From contig CAYPTI010000062.1 in NCBI GenBank assembly GCA_964413525.1, positions 1 to 10,495 of the forward strand: 10,495 nt of DNA, given 5' to 3'. Shown here in pieces: positions 1-6,345 of this stretch. Made by a program: the position numbers and the translations under genes. This DNA is from CAYPTI01 sp964413525 [NCBI: uncultured bacterium]. GTDB lineage: Bacteria; T1Sed10-126. Position 1 is the first letter of the stretch, and the number at the start of each line of letters is the position of its first letter. The notes under the pieces were generated by a model, which saw only the letters and a list, made by a program, of their open reading frames with translations, was not told the DNA's origin and made no database searches.

Positions 1-108
1 TTCGGTATCCATTTCTTCCCCGGGACCGCACCCGGCCACGAGGAGGGCTACCGTCAGAAGAAATACCCCGGCCAGTACCAAAATTTGATCATAACGAAAT
101 CGGTTCAT
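1..108 (-). CDS. N-terminus of a lipoprotein, cut by the window edge
   Basis: This reading frame starts at ATG (108-106) and runs off the left edge after 36 codons. The visible protein is a lipoprotein signal peptide: a basic start (Asn-Arg-Phe-Arg), a hydrophobic core from about residue 9 to 24, and a lipobox Val-Ala-Gly-Cys with the lipidated Cys at residue 27, followed by Gly-Pro-Gly-Glu-Glu. The same Cys-Gly-Pro-Gly-Glu-Glu follows the lipobox of the next gene on this strand, and 18 bases of DNA there are identical. It is therefore probably a second substrate-binding lipoprotein, a paralogue of its neighbour. A GAAGGGA stretch lies about 9 bases before the ATG. The mature domain is outside the window, so the ligand-binding family is inferred from the neighbour only. 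Confidence 0.75.
   Translation of the reverse strand, partial: MNRFRYDQILVLAGVFLLTVALLVAGCGPGEEMDTE
13..30. repeat. Copy 1 of an 18-base direct repeat in two lipoprotein genes
   Basis: TTCTTCCCCGGGACCGCA here is identical to 1200-1217. In both genes it encodes (minus strand) Cys-Gly-Pro-Gly-Glu-Glu, starting at the lipidated cysteine. It is coding sequence shared by two paralogous or recombined signal-peptide regions, not a mobile repeat. Confidence 0.8.
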
Positions 109-178
109 TGTCCAGCATCCCTTCGAAAGGAAGTTTCAGGATCTTCATCTTCCGCATCCATTCAATCAGAAAGGATGT

Positions 179-193
179 TTGGGTACGACCCAA
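179..193. other. Short perfect inverted repeat between the two lipoprotein genes
   Basis: TTGGGT-ACG-ACCCAA forms a 6-base stem with a 3-base loop in the 167-base gap between the two lipoprotein genes. It lies downstream of the complete lipoprotein gene and upstream of the partial one. There is no clear run of T after it on the minus strand, so it is not a convincing intrinsic terminator. It could be a weak pause, an operator or chance. Confidence 0.3.
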
Positions 194-275
194 TTATCCA
201 TTTTCACTATAACGATCGGATTTCGGGCCGAAAAGCTTAACGTGAGCCAAGCCAACGACGGACCGTCAAACGCAC

Positions 276-1304
276 CTACTCGGGTCGATACAGGATGTCC
301 TCCGGCGGCAGGCTCTCGGCAAATCCGTGGGTATTCGCCAGCCGGAACATTACCCACAGAGCATCGTGTATTTCCTGATTTGAGACCGGACGGATGTCGT
401 AGGGAAGGCGCCCCTCCTCAAAGCCCGTGAGAAAGACGTCCGAGGGTAGGTCAAGCCGTTCCTCGACGATGGACGCCGCTTCCTCAGGATTGTTCTCAAT
501 AAATTCCTGAGTGTCCTGAAGCGTCTCAATCCACTGCATGACGGCGTCCGGGTTCTCTTCGATGAAGTCGCGGCGCATGAACTGAATGACGTCCCAGCCC
601 GGTTCGCCGGTCAGATCTTCCCAGGCTTCGTCGCCGTGAAAGACGATCGAGAAGTCAGGGTTCTCAAGCAGGGTCATGGTCTCGATGGGAGGAAACATCA
701 GGGCGGCGTCCACCCGCCCGGCTTCGAGCTGTCCGCGGGCCTCCGGCGGGGAGGCTTCGACGATCTCTACATCCTCGAACAGGTCCATTCCGATGCTGTT
801 GGCGTAGATCGACAGAAGCTGGAACGGAGCCGACCCGGTGCTGGCCGCCAGGGAGTGTCCCTCGAGATCCTCGATGGACCGGACCTCGTCCGTTCGCGAG
901 ATAACCACAACGTGGCCGAGGCCGGCGAAGGTCGAAATTCCCTGAATCGGGACGCCTTCGTTCGCCATCTGCTGTAAGACCGGAGGACCGCCCAGCAGCG
1001 TGTCTACTTCGCCGGTCGCGATCGAGGCGTAATAGGACGAAATTTCGGAATAGTTGTTGACCTGAACGTCCAGTCCGTGGTCGAGCCCGAACTGTTTTTC
1101 CTGTAGAACCGAATGAAAAGTCGAGGCCAGGGCGGGGAAGGGAAAACTGGCCACCGTAATTTCGGTCAATTCCTCTTCCGAAGCAGGCTCGGAGGCGGGT
1201 TCTTCCCCGGGACCGCAGCCCAGAACCGCCACGGCCATCAGCAGCACCAGAACCCCGCTCAGGATCCTCGGGTTGTTTAATCGTATTTTTTGCACCGAAA
1301 TCAT
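276..1304 (-). CDS. ABC transporter substrate-binding lipoprotein, NMT1/TauA-like
   Basis: This is the periplasmic or surface-anchored binding component of an ABC importer. From the ATG at 1304 the protein is 342 residues. It has a signal peptide with a hydrophobic stretch, then the lipobox Val-Leu-Gly-Cys (Cys at residue 30) and an acidic Ser/Glu linker. The mature part has the features of the NMT1/THI5 and SsuA/TauA group: an opening beta-strand ITVASFPF, a segment EVDTLLGGPPVLQQMANEG where these proteins sense the substrate, IEDLEGHSLAASTGSAPFQLL, and GQLEAGRVDAALMFPP. Relatives bind sulfonates, pyrimidine precursors or aromatic acids; the ligand here is unknown. No permease or ATPase gene is in the window. 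The frame is open back to a TTG at 1361-1359, preceded by a good GGAAGGA at 6 bases. That start would add 19 mostly charged residues before the signal peptide, which is unusual, so I prefer ATG 1304 even though its leader (AAAGGG abutting the ATG) is poor. An operator-like site lies upstream at 1422-1440. Confidence 0.85.
   Translation of the reverse strand: MISVQKIRLNNPRILSGVLVLLMAVAVLGCGPGEEPASEPASEEELTEITVASFPFPALASTFHSVLQEKQFGLDHGLDVQVNNYSEISSYYASIATGEVDTLLGGPPVLQQMANEGVPIQGISTFAGLGHVVVISRTDEVRSIEDLEGHSLAASTGSAPFQLLSIYANSIGMDLFEDVEIVEASPPEARGQLEAGRVDAALMFPPIETMTLLENPDFSIVFHGDEAWEDLTGEPGWDVIQFMRRDFIEENPDAVMQWIETLQDTQEFIENNPEEAASIVEERLDLPSDVFLTGFEEGRLPYDIRPVSNQEIHDALWVMFRLANTHGFAESLPPEDILYRPE
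1200..1217. repeat. Copy 2 of the 18-base direct repeat
   Basis: This is identical to 13-30. It lies at the lipidated cysteine of the substrate-binding protein gene. Confidence 0.8.
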
Positions 1305-1421
1305 CCCTTTCACGACGTGATCAATGTCCCGTTTAGTGGTATCGGACTTTCGAACCGGCAATCGGGTCCTTCCCCGGATTGACGTCCGGCTACGAAATCC
1401 AACCTACCACAGCAAACCCTA

Positions 1422-1440
1422 AAGTAAAGCTACTTTATTA
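1422..1440. promoter_or_regulatory. Operator-like inverted repeat upstream of the substrate-binding protein gene
   Basis: AAGTAAA-gctac-TTTATTA matches the perfect palindrome at 2463-2481 (TAGTAAA-N5-TTTACTA) with one mismatch in each half-site. Over an 18-base alignment (1423-1440 against 2464-2481) 14 bases agree. A shifted reading also gives a perfect 7-base inverted repeat, TAAAGTA-AAGC-TACTTTA, at 1420-1437. The site is 117 bases upstream of the ATG at 1304, or 60 bases upstream of the TTG at 1361. It lies between the stop of the alpha/beta-hydrolase gene and the lipoprotein gene, so the latter probably has its own regulated promoter. The size and symmetry suit a MarR-type dimer. Binding is inferred. 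Confidence 0.6.
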
Positions 1441-1474
1441 ATGCCGAATCTGGGACAGGTTGTACTGAGGAAAT

Positions 1475-2281
1475 TTACTGTGTTGAGTTCGATTCCAGGA
1501 GACGGAGGACCGTCGTTTGGATTTTGCTCCAGGCCGGGGAGTCGAGGTCCAGGTGAACGAAGTGGTCGGCTTCGGGAATCAGATCAAGGTGCACCCGATC
1601 CCCCTCCCGGGTTGCTCGGCGAGCGTAGGAAACGCTGATCTCGTGAGGGACCCGAACGTCGTGAGTCCCGTGGAACAGCCATTGAGGGGTGCCCAGGGGA
1701 AGCATTTCGGCCGGGGACGCCGCTTCGTAGCGCTCCGGGAACTCTCCCGGAGGTCCCCCGATCAGTTCCCGGACGGGGGTTGAGGTGGATGCCTTTTTGG
1801 GTTTTCGTTTCCACATCATCCGGAGGTCGCATACCCCCGCCAGGCTGACCACGCCGACCGGGCTTACGGTCAACCGGCGGTTTCGGCCCAGAGTTCGATC
1901 CCCCGCTCGATCTTGTCCCGCGGCCCAGAGGGCCAGGTGCCCGCCCGCCGAGTGACCCAGAAAGACCGTCGACTCAATGGGAAGCGATCCCAACCGTTTG
2001 TTCAACGTGGTGAGGTGTTCGATGGCCTCCCGGGTATCCGTCAGGGTTCCCGGCCACCCTCCGCCCCGTTCACCGACCCGCCTGTACTCGATGTTCCAGA
2101 CGACGCAACCCAGCTCACACAGCCGTTCGGCCAACGCGGCCAGTTCCTCAAGTGAGAACGAGGCCTGCCAGAATCCCCCGTGAATCAACACGACGCAGCC
2201 GGCGGGGTCAGGGCGGTCCGGCCGGTACAGGTCGCCGAACTGGGAGGAATGGGGACCGTAGCGAAACCGTTCACGGAGCAC
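1475..2281 (-). CDS. Alpha/beta-hydrolase, arylformamidase-like (BD-FAE type)
   Basis: This is a 268-residue cytoplasmic serine hydrolase with no signal peptide. It has FGDLYRP near the N-terminus, an oxyanion-hole motif HGGFW (34-38), a segment VVWNIEYRRVGERGGGWP (60-77), the nucleophile elbow GHSAGGH with Ser111, and the likely acid and base Asp208 (in FHGTHDVRVP) and His240 (in EADHFVHLD). These are hallmarks of the hormone-sensitive-lipase-like/BD-FAE group that includes kynurenine formamidase (arylformamidase), as well as esterases acting on small esters. Length fits that family. The start is GTG at 2281, with AAAGGA about 11 bases upstream. No kynurenine-pathway partner (tryptophan dioxygenase, kynureninase) is visible, so a role on an ester or amide made by the neighbouring catabolic genes is more likely. 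It is transcribed divergently from the FAD-enzyme operon. Confidence 0.85.
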   Translation of the reverse strand: MLRERFRYGPHSSQFGDLYRPDRPDPAGCVVLIHGGFWQASFSLEELAALAERLCELGCVVWNIEYRRVGERGGGWPGTLTDTREAIEHLTTLNKRLGSLPIESTVFLGHSAGGHLALWAAGQDRAGDRTLGRNRRLTVSPVGVVSLAGVCDLRMMWKRKPKKASTSTPVRELIGGPPGEFPERYEAASPAEMLPLGTPQWLFHGTHDVRVPHEISVSYARRATREGDRVHLDLIPEADHFVHLDLDSPAWSKIQTTVLRLLESNSTQ

Positions 2282-2453
2282 GATTCATTCCGTCCTTTCC
2301 GATTGTTCCGGTGGCGATCGGCCGAGGAACCGATCGCGCGATCCGATCTGTAAACGCTCGTTTGCTACCGGGACCACGCCCCTGGACCTTCCACGGCTCC
2401 TCCGCTGAATGGGGCCGTGCTCGGACCTCCTGATCGGAGGCTGGACAGGGTGG

Positions 2454-2482
2454 TTGAGCTTATAGTAAAGTGAGTTTACTAA
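2454..2482 (+). promoter_or_regulatory. Possible promoter of the FAD oxidoreductase-hyuAB operon
   Basis: TTGAGC (2454-2459) and TACTAA (2477-2482) are 17 bases apart, a usual sigma-70 spacing, but the -10 match is weak. If real, the operator palindrome at 2463-2481 covers the spacer and the -10 element, so a bound dimer would block RNA polymerase. An alternative -10, TATAGT at 2461-2466, has no -35 at proper spacing. Confidence 0.3.
2463..2481. promoter_or_regulatory. Perfect operator-like palindrome upstream of the plus-strand operon
   Basis: TAGTAAAgtgagTTTACTA has two perfect 7-base arms around a 5-base spacer. It is strikingly AT-rich against GC-rich surroundings and ends 33 bases before the ATG at 2515. 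It lies in the only divergent gap of the window, so it may control both the operon to the right and the alpha/beta-hydrolase to the left. Related sites lie at 1422-1440 and 10120-10138. Length and symmetry are typical of MarR-family operators, and a marR gene lies at 8528-9079. Which protein binds it is inferred. Confidence 0.7.
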
Positions 2483-2514
2483 ATGGTTGATGAATCGAGA
2501 ACCTAAGTCCCTGG

Positions 2515-4206
2515 ATGGGAGCGATACTCGTGGGAGAAATTTACGGAGACGGACAGGTCAACTCAACCGGGAAGGCCGTGGCCGACCTGGAGACCGGCGA
2601 TGTCAATGTCGATCATGAATACGACGTGGCGATTATCGGAGGAGGACATAACGGACTTACGTGTGGCGCCTATCTGGCCAAGCGCGGAATGGACGTTATT
2701 TTGATCGAACGGCGACCGTTCGTGGGGGGTGCTACGCAGACGGAAGAGTTTTTTCCGGGGCATATGAGCGATCCGTACAGCACGGTCCACATCTACACCC
2801 AGGCGTCCCCGGCGCTGGACGATCTGGAGCTTGAACGGTTTGGACTTGAATACATCGAAGTGGACCCGTTCATGTTTTGTCCCTTCCCCGACGGGGAGTA
2901 CCTCACGTTCTACAAGGACGTCGACCGGACGGCGGAGGAGATCGCCCGGATCTCCGAGCACGATGCGGAGGCCTATCCGGAGTTCATCGAACGGGAGGGT
3001 GAGAAGAAGAAACTCTACTCCATGCTGAGTTTCATGGAGCCGCCGAACATTCGCGACGCCGCCTCGATGCTTGATTTCCTCGATCCGGAGTCCGAAGAGC
3101 ACCTGGAAGAGATGGTCCGTAGCACGCTCGCGAGCGCGAGTCAGGTCTACGATGAGTGGTTTGAATCGGACCATGTTAAGGGAGCGCTTTCCTACTGGAC
3201 GATTCAGCTCGGACTCGGCCCCGACGACAAGGGATCCGGGATGAACGCCGGGTCCATCGCTCGGTTTCATGAAACGGGTCTGAAGTTCCCGAAGGGGGGC
3301 TCCGGGATGCTGGCGCGGTCGCTGGGCAAAGCACTGCAACACTTTGGCGGTTCAATCCTGACGGACTGCGGCGCCGAGGAAATACTGCTGGACAACGGAT
3401 CAGTAGACGGGGTGAAGCTGGAGGACGGTGAGGTCATTCGGGCGAGTACGGTAATTTCCAGCCTGGCACCGGGGGCTACCTTCGGAGGTTTGATTAACGA
3501 TTCCCACCTGGATGATGAACTCAAGAACAAAGTTGAACGGACCCGGTCGACGGCCATCCTGTCGACCATGCATGTACCGTTGAGCGGCTTGCCCGAGTAC
3601 ACTGCCTATCCCCACACCGGGGAGCAACCCGAGGCATGTCACCAGGGTTGCGCGGTTATCTCACCGTCCGACCGCTACGTGAGCGACGCCTACCGGGACG
3701 CGGCTCAGGGGATTCCGGCCAACAATCCCACGGTGATGATGTTGATTCATTCGGTCAACGACCCGTCCCGGGTTCCCGATGGTGATCACATCATGCACCT
3801 CGCCATCCAGAATACCCCGTATGATCTCAAGAACGGATTGGACTGGGACGATTACAAGGAAGACTACGCCGACCGAATTTTCGACGTGGTGTCCGAATAC
3901 GTCCCCAATTTCCGTGATATAGCGGAGGACCGACACCTGATCACTCCGCTCGATCTGGAACGGGAACTGGGCCTGCCCAGGGGATGTGACTTTTACATCG
4001 ATATGCACCTTGACCAGATGTTCGGGCTCCGGCCCATACCGGGAATGGCCCGGTATCGGACCCCGTTTGACAACCTGTACCTCACCGGAGCTTCCACGCA
4101 TCCGGGCGGTGGAGTGACCACGGCTCCCGGCATCAACACGGCGAATGCGATTCTGTCGGATCGGGATCAGGATCCAATTGACGTTTCATCGACAATTCCG
4201 GAGTAG
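2515..4206 (+). CDS. FAD-dependent oxidoreductase, phytoene desaturase/PYROXD2-like
   Basis: This is a flavoprotein of the amine-oxidase/phytoene-desaturase superfamily, 563 residues from the ATG. An N-terminal Rossmann motif begins at about residue 37 (YDVAIIGGGHNGLTCGAYLA, GGGHNG at 42-47, with the ribose-binding acidic residue Glu65 in LIERR). A C-terminal FAD signature follows at YLTGASTHPGGGVTTAPG. The early FVGGATQTEEFFPG and the PKGGSGMLARSLGKALQHFGG block fit the phytoene-dehydrogenase-related/PYROXD2 group. No carotenoid synthesis gene is nearby, so the true substrate is probably the compound degraded by this cluster, with FAD removing hydrides from a C-C or C-N bond. About 36 residues precede the Rossmann fold, longer than usual. 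ATG 2515 has a poor leader, whereas GTG 2530 (codon 6) has GGGAG 8 bases upstream and is a credible start. It is the first gene of the operon; hyuA follows after 33 bases. Confidence 0.88.
   Translation: MGAILVGEIYGDGQVNSTGKAVADLETGDVNVDHEYDVAIIGGGHNGLTCGAYLAKRGMDVILIERRPFVGGATQTEEFFPGHMSDPYSTVHIYTQASPALDDLELERFGLEYIEVDPFMFCPFPDGEYLTFYKDVDRTAEEIARISEHDAEAYPEFIEREGEKKKLYSMLSFMEPPNIRDAASMLDFLDPESEEHLEEMVRSTLASASQVYDEWFESDHVKGALSYWTIQLGLGPDDKGSGMNAGSIARFHETGLKFPKGGSGMLARSLGKALQHFGGSILTDCGAEEILLDNGSVDGVKLEDGEVIRASTVISSLAPGATFGGLINDSHLDDELKNKVERTRSTAILSTMHVPLSGLPEYTAYPHTGEQPEACHQGCAVISPSDRYVSDAYRDAAQGIPANNPTVMMLIHSVNDPSRVPDGDHIMHLAIQNTPYDLKNGLDWDDYKEDYADRIFDVVSEYVPNFRDIAEDRHLITPLDLERELGLPRGCDFYIDMHLDQMFGLRPIPGMARYRTPFDNLYLTGASTHPGGGVTTAPGINTANAILSDRDQDPIDVSSTIPE
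2517..2532 (+). promoter_or_regulatory. Ribosome site that may place the FAD-enzyme start at GTG 2530
   Basis: GGGAG (2517-2521) is followed after 8 bases by an in-frame GTG (2530-2532). The upstream ATG (2515) lacks a recognisable Shine-Dalgarno sequence at usual spacing. Choosing the GTG shortens the protein by five residues and changes no domain. Confidence 0.4.
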
Positions 4207-4239
4207 GAACCCGACGTAATGGGAACGTGAGATGATCCG

Positions 4240-6345
4240 ATGTCGTACGTAATGGGCGTTGATACGGGGGGGACGTTTACCGACTGTGTGGTGGTGGGCA
4301 ATTCGGGGGAGCTGGAAATGGTGAAGGTCCCCTCTTCGGAGGAAGGAACCTCCGCCGGGGTGCACCAGGCGGTTCGTCAAATGGCTGAGCGGCTCGATCA
4401 GGACCCGGAGGAGCTCCTGAACGAGGTGTCCGTTTTCGCCCACGGCCAGACCGCCGCCCTGAACACGCTTCTCACCCGCACCGGTGCCCGAACGGGTCTG
4501 ATTACAACGAAAGGTCACGAGGACGCAATTCTGATCGGACGGGCCCATCAAAAGACGGCCGGATTGAGCCAGGACGAGATCAAGGATCCGGCCGGGTTCT
4601 CCAAGCCGGAACCCCTGGTCCCCCGGAACCGGATTGAATCCGTCCATGAACGGATCGATTACAAAGGAGAAGTCCTGGTGTCGCTGGAGGAGTCGGACGC
4701 CCGGCGGACGGTTGAGTCCCTGCTTGATAAGGACGTGGAAGCCATTGCGGTCTCGCTCCTCTGGGCCTTCAAAAATCCAACCCACGAACGCCGGTTGAAG
4801 AACATCATTCAGGAGATGTCTCCCCGGATTTTCGTAACGCTGTCAAGTGATCTCGTTCCCGTCATTGGTGAATATGAGCGGACGGCAACCACCGTCGTTA
4901 ACAGTTACGTGGGCCCCAAGATGAATTCATACTTTACCGAACTGGAAGATTCCCTTTCCGACCTCGGATTGTCCACGGAACCGTTAATCATGCAGGGAGG
5001 CGGAGGAGTAATCGGATCCCGACAGGCCGCCGAGCAGAGTGTCAAAACCCTCAATTCGGGTCCGATTGGAGGAGTTATCGCTTCTCGCCATATCGGGAAA
5101 GAACTGGATTACTCCAACATTATCACCACCGATATGGGGGGGACGAGTTTCGACGTAGGGGTCCTCGCTCGAGGAGAAGCGACGTATAACAAGGAACCGG
5201 TTGTTAATCAGCTTGATCTGGCGATCCCGAGCGTTGATATTCATTCGGTTGGAGCCGGTGGTGGAAGCATCGCCTGGGTGGAAGAAGATACCGGGTTGCT
5301 TCGCGTGGGTCCTCAAGGCGCCGGGGCGAACCCCGGGCCGGCCTGCTACGGGAGGGGAGGGGAGCGTCCTACAGTAACCGACGCGGATTTGGTGCTCGGT
5401 TACATCAATGAGGACTATTTCCTGGGCGGGGAGATGGACCTTTCACACGAACGGGCCCGGGAAGCGATCGATCGGTATGTCTGTCGAGAAACCGGGGATT
5501 CCGTGGTCGAAGCCGCGGCGGGGATCAACCGGATCGTCAACGCCCAAATGGCCGACCTGGTTCGGAAAGTAACGATTGAAAAAGGATACGATCCGGAAAA
5601 TTTCTCCCTCTTCATGTTCGGCGGAGCCGGCCCGGTCCACGGCGTTCAGTACGGCAAGGAATTGGGGGTGGAGTCCATGGTGGTACCCGCGATGTCTCCC
5701 GCCTTTTCCGCCCTGGGGATCGCCCTGTCCGATGTGCTACAGACCCGGGAACGGTCCGAACCCATGCCCCTACTGACCGACCCTGACCGGGTGAACGAGT
5801 TGTTTCGAACGCTGGAGGACGAAGTAATCGAGGAACTTCGTTCGGAGGGCTTCAGCCGGTCTGACATACACGTCTCCCGGCGAGTCACCGTCCGGTACCG
5901 ACGCCAGATTCACAATCAGGTGACCGTAACCGTGCCGTCGGCCCGATCGCTGTCCAACGAGGACCTGGAGGACATAGGCGATCGGTTTGAGGGGCGTTAC
6001 ACGGAACTGTACGGTCGGGGTTCCGCCTACCGTGAGGCGGGCAAGGAAATGGTGACTTTTCGGGTGGACGGTCGAGTCGAGACCCGCAAACCAGAACTTC
6101 ATGCAAAGACCGACCGGGACCGTTCGGCCGGGTCGGTCGCCCCGCACGGAACCCGGGAGGCCTATTTTAAGGGGGGCGGATTCATTTCCACCGAGATCTA
6201 TCGGTTCGAGGGACTTCGGTCGGGAGACAGCCTCTCCGGACCTGCGATCATTGAGGCCCCTTCAACCAACGTGGTTATCCCCCCGGACGTGGAAGCCTCG
6301 ATTGATGACTATCGAAACGTTCGGCTCCGGGAGGAATCCAAATGA
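4240..6345 (+). CDS. hyuA: HyuA-type ATPase subunit (hydantoinase A/oxoprolinase/acetone carboxylase beta family)
   Basis: This is a 701-residue protein of the usual length for the family. The ASKHA-type nucleotide fold is marked by GVDTGGTFTD (6-15, phosphate-1 loop), DMGGTSFD (298-305, phosphate-2), SVGAGGGSIAW (336-346), GPQGAGANPGPACYGRGG (357-374) and FGGAGPVH (460-467), followed by the conserved VVPAMSPAFSALGIALSDV. Family members phosphorylate an enolate or amide oxygen to activate it. With a HyuB partner they hydrolyse hydantoins, 5-oxoproline or caprolactam, or carboxylate acetone or acetophenone. The motifs are shared by all these activities, so substrate is not readable here. The start is ATG 4240 with GAGA 7 bases upstream, 33 bases after the FAD-enzyme stop. 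Its stop overlaps the hyuB start (ATGA), which implies translational coupling and a stoichiometric complex. Confidence 0.93.
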   Translation: MSYVMGVDTGGTFTDCVVVGNSGELEMVKVPSSEEGTSAGVHQAVRQMAERLDQDPEELLNEVSVFAHGQTAALNTLLTRTGARTGLITTKGHEDAILIGRAHQKTAGLSQDEIKDPAGFSKPEPLVPRNRIESVHERIDYKGEVLVSLEESDARRTVESLLDKDVEAIAVSLLWAFKNPTHERRLKNIIQEMSPRIFVTLSSDLVPVIGEYERTATTVVNSYVGPKMNSYFTELEDSLSDLGLSTEPLIMQGGGGVIGSRQAAEQSVKTLNSGPIGGVIASRHIGKELDYSNIITTDMGGTSFDVGVLARGEATYNKEPVVNQLDLAIPSVDIHSVGAGGGSIAWVEEDTGLLRVGPQGAGANPGPACYGRGGERPTVTDADLVLGYINEDYFLGGEMDLSHERAREAIDRYVCRETGDSVVEAAAGINRIVNAQMADLVRKVTIEKGYDPENFSLFMFGGAGPVHGVQYGKELGVESMVVPAMSPAFSALGIALSDVLQTRERSEPMPLLTDPDRVNELFRTLEDEVIEELRSEGFSRSDIHVSRRVTVRYRRQIHNQVTVTVPSARSLSNEDLEDIGDRFEGRYTELYGRGSAYREAGKEMVTFRVDGRVETRKPELHAKTDRDRSAGSVAPHGTREAYFKGGGFISTEIYRFEGLRSGDSLSGPAIIEAPSTNVVIPPDVEASIDDYRNVRLREESK

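Noticed and set aside
252-270. GACGG-A-CCGTC as an intrinsic terminator of the lipoprotein gene
   Set aside because: The loop of one base is too tight to form as drawn, the reduced stem has only 4 pairs, and no T-run follows on the minus strand.
1462-1480. Additional operator half-site TTTACTG near the hydrolase stop codon
   Set aside because: Only one arm resembles the motif (6 of 7). The other arm does not match, and it overlaps the stop codon of a gene.
2563-3342. Minus-strand frame of 259 codons opposite the FAD oxidoreductase
   Set aside because: It shows Arg/Leu/His-rich shadow composition with no motif, and it covers the verified Rossmann region of the real gene.
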